This document shows, piece after piece, positions 34,308-42,656 of a stretch of DNA of 64,000 nucleotides. The notes beneath the pieces were generated by a model, which saw nothing but the letters and a program-made list of their open reading frames with translations, was not told where the DNA came from and ran no database searches. A program made the translations under genes and the position numbers. Location of the stretch: the NCBI GenBank assembly GCA_964473525.1, contig CAYYPK010000004.1, positions 124,001 through 188,000 on the forward strand, in the 5' to 3' direction. This DNA is from GCA-2687025 sp964473525. Lineage in GTDB: Bacteria; Poribacteria; WGA-4E; GCA-2687025. How positions within the stretch are numbered: the stretch's first letter is position 1; each line of letters begins with the position of its first letter.

Positions 34308-35631
34308 GAGCGGTCATCGTCGACAGTTGCTCGTTCTGCTCGAAGCGGCGGCCTCGCCGACGGTACAGGCTCGCCTCGTGTGGGCGTCGGAAGATGCTGA
34401 AGTAGTCGAAGCGCGTCTCCGTGGGTGGAATGCCACCGGGACACAGCGCGTGCAGTCCCACGAATACCGGGTCGCGCATGCCCGAGACCGTCTCGCCGCA
34501 TGACAGCCATCGCACAGCATCGTCGCTGGCATACCCCGTAAAGCGGTTGCCCCTGCGCTCCAAGCGGAGGTAGAGGTGCTTGGCGTTCTTGAGCCCGGCG
34601 CCTCTTCCGACGAGCTGGTACCCACCCGGGAAGTGCCGCTCGAATCGCACGTCACCGTTGAACGCGTGCGGCCCCGATGTCTTCTCCAACCGCACGAACG
34701 CGCCGCGGTGTTTCCACACGAGCAGCCCGCCGTGCTCCTTGAGCTGCGCCGTCACGGGCATGCGGGTCTCGATGGAGAAGTCACCTTGCAGGCGCTGCAC
34801 GAGACGCGGCGCGTCGAAGTTCTGACCGTGCCACAGGTCGACCCCCGTGGCGACGTTCATTTGCATGTAGCCCTGGTTCTCCGTCCACTGACCGTGGCCA
34901 CGCGGATCGTGCCACTGCCACCGGCGACGGAGTTCGTGTTGCTCGAATTCGTCGTAGAACACGGCTTCGGAGAACTCGGACGACCCTGTCCATCCCTCGA
35001 TGCGCACCGAGGAGATCTTCGCCTCGAAACGCTCGGGAAGAAGGCGCATGTCGGGGATTTCGACTACGGCGTCCCGCGACATGACGTCGATGGGTAAGGA
35101 TGCGCCCTGGAAGTCGATGTGCTCGTAGAAGATGACCTTGCAGCCGTCACGCGGGAAGTCGGGCCCCTTGAGGATGCGGATGGACTGGATGTTGTCCTGC
35201 ATCCCCACGTCACGTGTGAAGGCGATATCCCTCAGGATCGTGACCTTGCGACCCTGGAACCCGGGCTGCGGGTACACCTCGACGATCACGGGTACCGCGC
35301 CCCACTCCGGGCCCGAGCTGTTCAGGTCGGAGCCGAAGTTAATGGATGAGATGCGATCCGGGAAGCTGTACCCAACGTCGTGTAGGTTCGGGTAGAACCC
35401 CGGGCCGAGCGCGAGCTTCCTGCCCCGGAAATCGCGGTGCTCCCACAGGATCACCTTCTGGTTCGGCGCGGAGGCGAAGGCTGGACCTCTGTACACCTTC
35501 ACGGAGGAGATGTTGTCCTGGAAGGCGATGTCCCGCGTGAAACGGATCGGCTCCAAGACGGTGCCGCTACGGCCGCCGTAGTTGACGTGTTCGAATACTT
35601 CGACGACGAGTCTCGGAACCGTGACGGACAT
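34288..35631 (-). CDS. beta/gamma-crystallin repeat protein with C-terminal DUF1349-like domain
   Basis: Residues about 1-215 contain four crystallin Greek-key-like repeats, recognised by VFEHVNYGGRSGTV, LWEHRDFRGRKLALGPG, VYPQPGFQGRKVTI and FYEHIDFQGASLPI, each followed by an I.S..I/V strand such as DNISSVKVYRG. Such repeats often bind calcium. Residues about 225-430 resemble DUF1349 (concanavalin-like): YDEFEQHELRRRWQW, GGLLVWKHRGAFVRLEK, RFTGYASDDAVRWL and VFVGLHALCP. No signal peptide is visible from the ATG at 35631, which has GGAGG upstream, so export would need another route. I infer a carbohydrate- or calcium-binding structural role. Confidence 0.8.
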   Translation of the reverse strand: MSVTVPRLVVEVFEHVNYGGRSGTVLEPIRFTRDIAFQDNISSVKVYRGPAFASAPNQKVILWEHRDFRGRKLALGPGFYPNLHDVGYSFPDRISSINFGSDLNSSGPEWGAVPVIVEVYPQPGFQGRKVTILRDIAFTRDVGMQDNIQSIRILKGPDFPRDGCKVIFYEHIDFQGASLPIDVMSRDAVVEIPDMRLLPERFEAKISSVRIEGWTGSSEFSEAVFYDEFEQHELRRRWQWHDPRGHGQWTENQGYMQMNVATGVDLWHGQNFDAPRLVQRLQGDFSIETRMPVTAQLKEHGGLLVWKHRGAFVRLEKTSGPHAFNGDVRFERHFPGGYQLVGRGAGLKNAKHLYLRLERRGNRFTGYASDDAVRWLSCGETVSGMRDPVFVGLHALCPGGIPPTETRFDYFSIFRRPHEASLYRRRGRRFEQNEQLSTMTALRRIAR

Positions 35632-35763
35632 GCGACGACCTCCGCGGACGACCCTGCGCGATCGCGCCAACGGCCGTTCTCATGCCGCTTCGCGCGCCTT
35701 GGGATACGTTAGCACAGGCCCGCGTGGGGGAGAAGCGGCCCCAGCAGGCTCGGCGCGGCGAAC

Positions 35764-35792
35764 TTGACAGACCAGCCCTCGCGGCATACAAA
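35764..35792 (+). promoter_or_regulatory. sigma-70-type promoter upstream of ankyrin gene
   Basis: A perfect TTGACA (35764-35769), a 17-base spacer and TACAAA (35787-35792). It points to the ankyrin gene starting at 35935, giving a leader of about 135 bases. Confidence 0.45.
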
Positions 35793-35934
35793 GCAGGCAT
35801 GAGCTCGGCAGGGAGCTTTCCGTCCGCGAAGAGGACCGTGTCCACCTGCTACCGCGTATCTCGCTCATTGCATGGCCTTCTTTCTTGGTCTGTCAATGCG
35901 GACAACAGGCGCGTCGAAGGAAGAAGGAGCCCGC

Positions 35935-37692
35935 ATGGCCATTCCTGCCTGCCTGCGTCCCAGTCTTGTCCAGCGTCCGCGCCAGCGCGCGACTACATGT
36001 GGCCCTCTGCCCAGAGGCAGGCCGCGCGGCGGCTTGGCGCCTGCCGCCCTACTCGCCGCCATTCTGTCCGTGTGTACGCTGACGCTCGCCGCTTCGGCCG
36101 AAGGAGACGCCCTGATGTTGAAACACGCGCGCCCTTACCCGAACAACCTCGAGCAGTTGCGCCGCCAGGCGAAGGAGTTGCTGGGCGCTTGGCGATCGGG
36201 CAGTACGCAAGCCCTCAGCCGTCTTGTCGAACAGCGCCCACGCGTGAGGTCGGATTCCGGCATCGACGCGTCCGAGCTCGCTCTGTCGGAGGCGCAGTTC
36301 GTCATCGCCCGGGAGTGTGGCTTCCCGAGCTGGGCAAAGCTGAAGGGCCACCTTGAGCTGGGACGGACGATCCGCGACCCCCGTGACTACGCGATGTTCA
36401 GTTGGCGGCATGACGGGTATTACGCGCGCGAGGCAGAGGAGTTGCTTGACGCGCACGGCAGACGCCTGCGATGGGCAGCGGCGTGGCTACGCGAACACCA
36501 TCCTGACTTCGCCGGCCTCGGGGAGGACGACACGTTCGCCGCTGCCCTCACCATCGACGGAGCGCGCCTGGCAATCGCCCGAGAGGTCGGGTTCGACCGT
36601 TGGGAGGCGCTGTCGACGCGGGCGCGGTTGCTCGGACACGAGGATCCCGACGCCGCAGACCCCGCAGCCCGCGACGCCCTGAGCGCAGTCGAGGACGGCG
36701 ACGCCGACGCGCTGGACGCGGTGCTGCGGCGTGACCCCACGGTCGTGTACGCGACCGTCCGCGACAACAACACCCTCCTGGAGATCGCGACGGATGTTGG
36801 GGACGTGCCGTCCGACACACGGGCGCGGATGATGCGCGCGCTCATCAGACACGGAGCTCCGCCCGCCAAAGCTCTGTGGACGAACGACCCTGAGGCGCGG
36901 GATCTCCTCATAGACGCTGGCGCGCTGGAGGCGGGCGATGCCCCCGCTCTAGTCGCGCTGACGTCCAACCTCATGCACGCGGACGCAACAACCGCTGCCG
37001 ATGACTGGCTCGCCCGTGGAATAGAGCCTGTCTGGTTCTGGATGGCCGCCGCCGCCGGCGATGTCAAGCGCCTCCGGCGGTACTTCAGCGATGACGGGGG
37101 CCTCACTGCGGAGGCGGCGGATCACCGCCCCAATCTCGCGGACGTCGGGTGGTGGGAGCAGACGGGAAGGTCCGACGACCCACGTGAGATATTGGGTGAG
37201 GCGCTCTGCATGGCGGCGATGCACTGTAGAGTGGACGCGATGACGTTCCTGCTGGATCGTGGGGCGGACGCTACGTTTGCCCCACCCGGGCTCGGCGGAT
37301 GGCGCCCGCTGGACTTCGCCGCATATGGCGCCTTCCCGAACCGGACGCCATCCCGCGCCGAAGGCGTGCGTCTGCTCCTCGACCGGGGCGCGAAGCTCAA
37401 CCAGCCGGACGCCCACTGGGCGGTCACACCGTTGACGTGGGCCACCTGGCGAGGCAATCAGGCGCTCGCAAGGGAACTACTGGAGCGCGGGTCCAAGCCG
37501 GACAACGTGACCACGTGGGGTACGACCGCTCTGCACTACGCAGTGCAACATGGCGAGCTCGAGTTGGCCCGTGCGCTGCTCGACGCAGGAGCGGCGCTCG
37601 ATGTCCGAGACAACGAGAACGATGGGACACCCCTCGACTGGGTCGGAGGCTTTGGTGGCTCAGACGAGATGCGTGACCTGCTGACCGAGTAG
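35935..37692 (+). CDS. ankyrin-repeat protein with N-terminal hydrophobic segment
   Basis: The 585-residue protein has a hydrophobic stretch at about 30-55 (LAPAALLAAILSVCTLTLAA) that may be a signal or anchor. A conserved N-terminal module follows (NNLEQLRRQAKELLGAWRSG, ALSEAQFVIARECGFPSWAKLKGHL), shared with the ankyrin protein at 37787-38950. Ankyrin-type repeats follow, clearest in the C-terminal third: LCMAAMHCRVDAMTFLLDRG, TPLTWATWRGNQALARELLERG and TALHYAVQHGELELARALLDAG. Such proteins bind other proteins. The ATG at 35935 has AAGGAG five bases upstream. If translation began at 36115 (MLKHARPYPNN) the product would lack the hydrophobic segment and match its paralogue better. Confidence 0.8.
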   Translation: MAIPACLRPSLVQRPRQRATTCGPLPRGRPRGGLAPAALLAAILSVCTLTLAASAEGDALMLKHARPYPNNLEQLRRQAKELLGAWRSGSTQALSRLVEQRPRVRSDSGIDASELALSEAQFVIARECGFPSWAKLKGHLELGRTIRDPRDYAMFSWRHDGYYAREAEELLDAHGRRLRWAAAWLREHHPDFAGLGEDDTFAAALTIDGARLAIAREVGFDRWEALSTRARLLGHEDPDAADPAARDALSAVEDGDADALDAVLRRDPTVVYATVRDNNTLLEIATDVGDVPSDTRARMMRALIRHGAPPAKALWTNDPEARDLLIDAGALEAGDAPALVALTSNLMHADATTAADDWLARGIEPVWFWMAAAAGDVKRLRRYFSDDGGLTAEAADHRPNLADVGWWEQTGRSDDPREILGEALCMAAMHCRVDAMTFLLDRGADATFAPPGLGGWRPLDFAAYGAFPNRTPSRAEGVRLLLDRGAKLNQPDAHWAVTPLTWATWRGNQALARELLERGSKPDNVTTWGTTALHYAVQHGELELARALLDAGAALDVRDNENDGTPLDWVGGFGGSDEMRDLLTE

Positions 37693-37710
37693 GGGTTCCG
37701 ATGACCGCGC

Positions 37711-37740
37711 GCTACCTCGGTCCCACCGGGCCGAGGTAGC
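37711..37740. terminator. bidirectional hairpin between convergent ankyrin genes
   Basis: A 10-bp inverted repeat GCTACCTCGG / CCGAGGTAGC with a 10-base loop lies 18 bases after one stop and 46 before the other. No U tract. Confidence 0.5.
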
Positions 37741-37786
37741 GCACAGGGCAGCAGAGAACCGGCAGGCTACGGCAGCCAGGCAGAGG

Positions 37787-38950
37787 CTATGTGCCCGCTC
37801 TGCGGAGGGCCGCCGCTTCGCGCGAGGCTTCTCGCCACTCCGGGTGATGGTCGTTTATCAGCGTGGCGTACGACATCGGCGTGAATGACCGGACCTCGTC
37901 GAAGAAGTGGTCTCGACCCTTGTGTACGGGATCCTCGCAGAACACGCCTGCCTGGAGGTGGGCGGGCGTTGCCAGATCGGCCCCGCGCGCTAGGAGGTAT
38001 TCGAAGGCCGGGAACGCTCCGCCCTGATTGCTGCCGATGGCGTGGAACAGGGGTGTCTGACCGCCGACGCCGTTCCGGCCGATCTGCGCGCGGGCGTCGA
38101 TGTCGGCGCCGTGCCGCAGAAGCAATGCGGCGGCTGCCAGCTCGTTGTATTCCACGGCGACGTGGAGCAGCGTAACACCGCGCAGCGTGACGTAGTTCCC
38201 GTAGTCTAGCTGGAATCGAGCATGCACGAGGTCTGGGTCGAGGCGGAGGCGTCCCTCAAGGCGGTCGAGGTGGCCTCTGTGGATGTCCCACACTGGCGAG
38301 TCCTCGAAACGCGCGCCGTGGTCGATGAGCAGATTCACGCCTTCGTGAAGGCGGTCGGGGTCGCCTCGCCAGTAGGTCTGCACCCATCCCAGCAGGACGT
38401 GGCAATCCCAGCCGTCGTTGTAAGCGTCGTTAGGATCCACGCCCACGGCGAGTAGCTTGCGGGTCTGCTCCAGGTTGTGGTCCTCGCACATACCGAAAAG
38501 CTCCCGGTCCAGGTCGTGGATGTCCCCGCCAATGGCAATCACGGCGCGAAGCGCTTCGACAGAGCCGCCAACCCTGTGCACGTAGGCCGTCAGCGGGCAC
38601 ACATTGCCACCGTGCGCGAAGTCGAGGTCGGTGTACTCAGGGCGCCGTCGAAGGAGGCGCTCAATGGCCCGAATGTCGTCGGCCGCTATTGTGTCGCGCA
38701 ACTCGCGCGCGCCCGACTCCACGTAGTCCTTCATCTTGACCCAACTCCCGAACCCGTACTCCCGGGCGATGACCCACAAGGCGTCCGACAGCTGCACGCG
38801 CGCGTCGGCAGACCTTCTATACTCCGGATGGGTGGTTGCGAAGCGCGCGGAAGCGTCTGGGTCCCCAGCGCGGAATGCGCGTAGCAATGCTTTCGCCTCG
38901 GCTCGGAGGCGTTCCGTGTCGGGGCTCTCAGGCAGGCTGCGACGAGACAT
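37787..38950 (-). CDS. ankyrin-repeat protein, convergent paralogue
   Basis: The 387-residue protein starts with SLPESPDTERLRAEAKALLRAF and ALWVIAREYGFGSWVKMKDYV, the same N-terminal module as the 35935-37692 protein but without a hydrophobic segment, so it should be cytosolic. Ankyrin repeats follow, including LTAYVHRVGGSVEALRAVIA, LLHVAVEYNELAAAALLLRHG and TPLFHAIGSNQGGAFPAFEYL. I place the start at the ATG at 38950, preceded by AGAGGG; the longer frame upstream is not homologous. The two genes face each other across a hairpin and probably arose from one ancestor. Confidence 0.8.
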   Translation of the reverse strand: MSRRSLPESPDTERLRAEAKALLRAFRAGDPDASARFATTHPEYRRSADARVQLSDALWVIAREYGFGSWVKMKDYVESGARELRDTIAADDIRAIERLLRRRPEYTDLDFAHGGNVCPLTAYVHRVGGSVEALRAVIAIGGDIHDLDRELFGMCEDHNLEQTRKLLAVGVDPNDAYNDGWDCHVLLGWVQTYWRGDPDRLHEGVNLLIDHGARFEDSPVWDIHRGHLDRLEGRLRLDPDLVHARFQLDYGNYVTLRGVTLLHVAVEYNELAAAALLLRHGADIDARAQIGRNGVGGQTPLFHAIGSNQGGAFPAFEYLLARGADLATPAHLQAGVFCEDPVHKGRDHFFDEVRSFTPMSYATLINDHHPEWREASREAAALRRAGT

Positions 38951-39371
38951 GACAACCCTCTCTCTGCGCGTGCCCGATATCCGCTCGTGTCGGGCGAGAA
39001 AGAAGGTTGGTAGATGACTCGGAGGGAGGTGGGCTATGCCCTTTACGCGGATCGACGGCTTCCTCTCAAGCTTCACTGACCTTATGCGACAGTACGCGAA
39101 GCATGTCAAGCCGGAGACCGTCAGAGCCACTGCTATTCTACATCCGGCGGAAGCAGCGGCCGAATTGGCTCAAGGATCGCGCGTTGCGACGGGCTCACAC
39201 GCGCCACCACTTCCAGAGACGGCCTGTGTCCGCAGCGTGACTGCGCCCAGTGCGGCCCATATCGGTAGACGACGATGCGCCGCTCGCCTGGATTCGTCTG
39301 GCGCGCATCGGTGCGGGATTTGCTCGCCCGTGAGTCTTTACAGATCCAGCAGTTGTGACCGCCGCCTGCGG
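38951..39371. other. 421-bp region with only a gene remnant
   Basis: The part near 39133-39300 is a decayed phytanoyl-CoA dioxygenase fragment (listed separately). The rest, 38951-39132 and 39301-39371, shows no domain-like frame or RNA signature. Confidence 0.55.
39133..39300 (-). pseudogene. remnant of a phytanoyl-CoA dioxygenase-like gene (C-terminal piece)
   Basis: The minus-strand sequence NPGERRIVVYRYGPHWAQSR...SPSQRAILEPIRPL is almost the same as the C-terminus of the intact PhyH protein at 40751-41539 (NPGERRIVIYRYGPHWAQSR). Only about 55 residues are present and no start or upstream homology is visible, so this is the truncated end of a former paralogue. Substitutions such as SRCGHRPS for SRYGHKPS, and a shortened tail, show that it has been diverging. 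Confidence 0.75.
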
Positions 39372-40601
39372 TCATGGGTGTGGCTCATGCGGTTCAGGCT
39401 CTCTTACTAGCCGCTCGGCAGCCTTCACCGCTATGTACCCGAGGACTACGTCGAGTAGAAGGCTCCAGGGTAGGCCGATCGCGTGACCGGCTCCAGCCAG
39501 CCATGCCGCGAAGTACTTGCGCGTGCCAAAGGCGTTAGCCGCGCCGGTCAGTAAGAAGAGCAGCGCTGCTTTGTATTGGCGGCCCACCCTCTGGCGAGCA
39601 CGGGACGGCGAGTGGAGAGCCCAGAGCGCGACGATGCCTCCGAACGCAGCGATTGCCCCCCATGCCACGAGCGGGGCGCCAACAGCGCGGAACCTACGCT
39701 GGTCGTGCAGCGTCTGCAGGCCCACTAGGGAACGCGGGCGCTTGTACCATGCAACAAGTTGTACATTCTCGACGGCGGGTGGGAAGTCTGCGCCCAGAGC
39801 GGCGCGGTGGATAGCAGAGAAACTGTCCAGGTACGACAGGTACAGGTGACTGTCGGCATGCTCCTCGGTAGCAGCGAGCGCGGGAACGGACACGCCCCTC
39901 ACCTGTACATTCCCGTCAGGATGGTCGTGGGCGGCCAAGTCCCTGAGAACCCGGCCGACGGTTATATGTACCCACGCTCGCAGCCGCTCACGGCGTTCGG
40001 CTGGGCGCGCAACGAGATCGCCTACGTCGAACAGTGGCACAAAGGCTATCCAACGCACACCTGCGTCGAACAGGAGGGATCCCCGTGATATGGGCTGGTA
40101 GTATGGTTCACATAGGGAAGTAAGGTACTGCGTCTCGTCGCGAATGCGGTCGGCGTCCGTACGCAGGAACGCATCGAGGTACTCCTCGTTCGAGGCCATC
40201 ATCTGTATGAAGATCCCGTTCAGGAGTTCGTTCCTCGCGCTTGGGTCGTCTCGTAGGTACTTGATGGCCTCTACGGCGAGCACGTTGCTATGCCATTCAA
40301 TGAACTGCTCGGGGCGCTTCAGGGGATTGATCGTCGTGGACAGCACGAGCATCGTCGTCGGGTACGCCCGCCCACCCATATCAGGCACGAATATGTCGCC
40401 GTACGTCCCCACAATCTCGCGCGGAGATGCCATGGGATCGGCCGGACCTCTCCGCGGCAGCCGGTCGAACACGACGCTGTGGTGCTGCAGTTCCACGCCA
40501 GCGAATTCCGCGTAGACCCACCATCCCATGTGGACGAAGGCCGGAAGCAGTATCAGAATCCATCTTGCCGCTATGTGCGGAGTGCCGATCCGCCCCATCA
40601 T
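39372..40601 (-). CDS. membrane protein of unknown function
   Basis: The 409-residue protein has one N-terminal transmembrane helix (WILILLPAFVHMGWWVYAEF), a large hydrophilic domain of about 250 residues, and three hydrophobic segments near the C-terminus (VGAPLVAWGAIAAFGGIVAL, ALLFLLTGAANAFG, LPWSLLLDVVLGYIAVKA). The hydrophilic part includes FVPDMGGRAYPTTMLVLST and many charged helices but no motif I can name. The start at 40601 is one of two adjacent ATGs. It lies between the PhyH remnant and the intact PhyH gene. I do not recognise the family. Confidence 0.65.
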   Translation of the reverse strand: MMGRIGTPHIAARWILILLPAFVHMGWWVYAEFAGVELQHHSVVFDRLPRRGPADPMASPREIVGTYGDIFVPDMGGRAYPTTMLVLSTTINPLKRPEQFIEWHSNVLAVEAIKYLRDDPSARNELLNGIFIQMMASNEEYLDAFLRTDADRIRDETQYLTSLCEPYYQPISRGSLLFDAGVRWIAFVPLFDVGDLVARPAERRERLRAWVHITVGRVLRDLAAHDHPDGNVQVRGVSVPALAATEEHADSHLYLSYLDSFSAIHRAALGADFPPAVENVQLVAWYKRPRSLVGLQTLHDQRRFRAVGAPLVAWGAIAAFGGIVALWALHSPSRARQRVGRQYKAALLFLLTGAANAFGTRKYFAAWLAGAGHAIGLPWSLLLDVVLGYIAVKAAERLVREPEPHEPHP

Positions 40602-40750
40602 TGGACCCCGCAGACTGAGGTGTGGTGTGTCGTATCACGAACATAGCACGGCGCCCGTACCGAGCGCCAGGTGCTGACAGAGCACTACAGCCGTGTCCCA
40701 CACCTACCCGGGCCCGTCGGTCGCCCTCTAAATGTCAACGGTGAAGTGGA

Positions 40751-41539
40751 CTACCGCAGGTCAGGTGGGGGCAGGGGTCGGATAGGCTCCAGAATCGCGC
40801 GTTGCGACGGGGTCACGCGCTCCAGCACTTCCGGGGAAGGCTTGTGTCCGTACCGTGACTGCGCCCAGTGCGGGCCGTAACGGTAGATGACGATGCGCCG
40901 TTCACCTGGATTGGTGCGACGCGCCGACCCGTGTGACATACAGTCCACGAAGAGCACGGCGCCCCCCGCTTCGAGATGCACTTCGACGGCCCCGGCAACC
41001 GAGTCGAGCGACGTCGGCGGGTTCTCCTTGTCGAGGTACGCGGGGTGGTTGAAGTTCGCCTTGTGGCTCCCCGGCACGACCATCGTGGCGCCGTCGCCCG
41101 GGCCGATGTCCGTCAGGGCAAGGATGACATTCACCTGCCCGCACCTGAAGGCGCCGTCGCGGACCCGGTACTGCGTTCGTGGCGTGCCGTGGTGGCCGCC
41201 GTTGTGCATCCTCGTCTGACCCCACTGTCCGCGGACGTTCACGAACGCCTCGTCGATGAACAGCGCGCCGTTGCCGGTCGAGCACCAGTGGCGCATGTGG
41301 TCGATCCACGACGGGTGGTCGAGCAGACGTTCGTAGGGCTCGCCGATCTCGTACAGACAGTGGATCTCGTGTTCCTTGTAGCGGTGCACCCATCCTCGCC
41401 ACTCGCCCTTCTCCAGCTCAGTGTAGGGATCCAACGCCTCGTTCAGCTCTCGCACGTCGTCCTTGCTGACGGCGTTCCGCACGATCACGTAGCCCTGCAG
41501 GTCGAAGAGGTAGTTCTCGATGAGCGTGGGGCCGGGCAT
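40751..41539 (-). CDS. phytanoyl-CoA dioxygenase (PhyH) family protein
   Basis: The 262-residue protein belongs to the Fe(II)/2-oxoglutarate-dependent PhyH superfamily. It opens with FDLQGYVIVRNAVSKDDVREL, the usual PhyH start. It contains the block ALTDIGPGDGATMVVPGSHK, typical of the family around the second half of the jelly roll. MSHGSARRTNPGERRIVIYRY near the C-terminus carries the distal iron-ligand His and 2-oxoglutarate-binding Arg. The first His-x-Asp pair is not obvious, so activity is likely but unproven. The ATG at 41539 follows GAGGAGG. Substrates in this family range from phytanoyl-CoA to secondary metabolites. Confidence 0.85.
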   Translation of the reverse strand: MPGPTLIENYLFDLQGYVIVRNAVSKDDVRELNEALDPYTELEKGEWRGWVHRYKEHEIHCLYEIGEPYERLLDHPSWIDHMRHWCSTGNGALFIDEAFVNVRGQWGQTRMHNGGHHGTPRTQYRVRDGAFRCGQVNVILALTDIGPGDGATMVVPGSHKANFNHPAYLDKENPPTSLDSVAGAVEVHLEAGGAVLFVDCMSHGSARRTNPGERRIVIYRYGPHWAQSRYGHKPSPEVLERVTPSQRAILEPIRPLPPPDLR

Positions 41540-41697
41540 CCGTTCCTCCTCGAAATCGTCTGCCGCGGCGCGCGGCCATCAGGCGTTGTGGATTGACATC
41601 AGTATGCCGCTTCGGGCGGCAGAACGCACGATCCCTGTTCCACCGGTCGCGGGCGTTCTATAGCCTCTCAGCCCGCTCTGCAAGCCATTCTGTCACC

Positions 41698-41726
41698 TTG
41701 ACCGGCCATGGTCCGGCGGGTATGCT
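41698..41726 (+). promoter_or_regulatory. sigma-70-type promoter of the isomerase-sat unit
   Basis: TTGACC (41698-41703), a 17-base spacer and TATGCT (41721-41726). Initiation near 41733 leaves a leader of about 37 bases with GGAGGAAGG before the ATG at 41770. This is the best promoter match in the window. Confidence 0.6.
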
Positions 41727-41769
41727 TCCTCGCGGAATTGAGTGCTGTTTCGGCGATGCGGAGGAAGGC

Positions 41770-42612
41770 ATGGCGGACGTCAAAATCGCCGTGCAGGCGG
41801 GCGGCCTGGACGACCCACGGAAGACCGTTGAAGCTCTCGCGGCTGAGGGAGTCGAGGCCATTGAGTGCAACGCTGAGTTCTTCCTGAACAACTCCGCCGG
41901 CATGATCACCGAGACGGCGCGTATCCTCGACGACGGCGGCGTGAAGATACGGTCGGTACACGCCCCGTTTGGGAACCAGCACAGCATATCCGCCCCTGAT
42001 ACCGACGTGCGCGCGAAGGCCGTAGAGACACACGCGCATCTTCTGCGCCAGACCGCGTACGCAGGCGTCTCCGTCATCATCGCGCACCCCGGCACGAGCG
42101 AGGCTCCAGACCGCGTCGCCGAGATGCGGGAGTGGTGCAAGGAGAGCTTGGAGGAACTCGCGCCGATCGCGGAGCAGACGCAGGTGCGCATCGGGCTGGA
42201 GAACATGCTGCCCAACCATCCCGGCACGACGGGCGAGGAGCTGCTGGACATCCTGGACGCGGTGGACTCACCCGCGATTGGCGTGTGCTTCGACACGGGG
42301 CACGCGCACTGCAACGGCGACATGCGTGGAGTATTCGAGGTCGTCAAGGACCGCACCATCACCTTCCACCTCGCGGACAACGACGGCATCGGCGACCTGC
42401 ACTTCCAGCCGCCGTACGGCACGATCAACTGGATCGACTTCGCGAGCGTCTTTAGAACGATGGAACTTCCATATCGCGACTTCATGACGGTCGAAGCTCC
42501 GCCCTGGCCGGGGAGCGGGTACCGTCAACTGATCGACCAGGTCAGCGCTCTGCTGAACAACCTGGAGGCGCGGATCGCTCAGCAAGAGCGGGCGGCCGCG
42601 CAGGCTACGTAG
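41770..42612 (+). CDS. sugar phosphate isomerase/epimerase family TIM-barrel protein
   Basis: The 280-residue protein is another xylose-isomerase-like TIM barrel. Strand and ligand motifs are IKIAVQAGG-like at the start, RSVHAPFGNQH, VIIAHPGT, IGLENM with the first metal Glu, VCFDTGHAHCNGD with Asp and His ligands, HLADNDGIGDLH and TVEAPP with the final Glu. The HAPF and DTGHAH pattern is typical of family members acting on free sugars or inositols. The ATG at 41770 has a strong GGAGGAAGG. It precedes ATP sulfurylase by 44 bases, so both may share the promoter at 41698-41726. Confidence 0.85.
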   Translation: MADVKIAVQAGGLDDPRKTVEALAAEGVEAIECNAEFFLNNSAGMITETARILDDGGVKIRSVHAPFGNQHSISAPDTDVRAKAVETHAHLLRQTAYAGVSVIIAHPGTSEAPDRVAEMREWCKESLEELAPIAEQTQVRIGLENMLPNHPGTTGEELLDILDAVDSPAIGVCFDTGHAHCNGDMRGVFEVVKDRTITFHLADNDGIGDLHFQPPYGTINWIDFASVFRTMELPYRDFMTVEAPPWPGSGYRQLIDQVSALLNNLEARIAQQERAAAQAT

Positions 42613-42614
42613 GC

Positions 42615-42633
42615 GTCACGCACGGAGCGTGAC
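42615..42633 (+). other. short hairpin between isomerase and sat
   Basis: GTCACGC / GCGTGAC, a 7-bp stem with a 5-base loop in the 44-base gap before sat. It could adjust the relative expression of the two genes; no U tract follows, so it is unlikely to be a full terminator. Confidence 0.3.
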
Positions 42634-42656
42634 AGCGACATAAAGGGGTCACTCTA

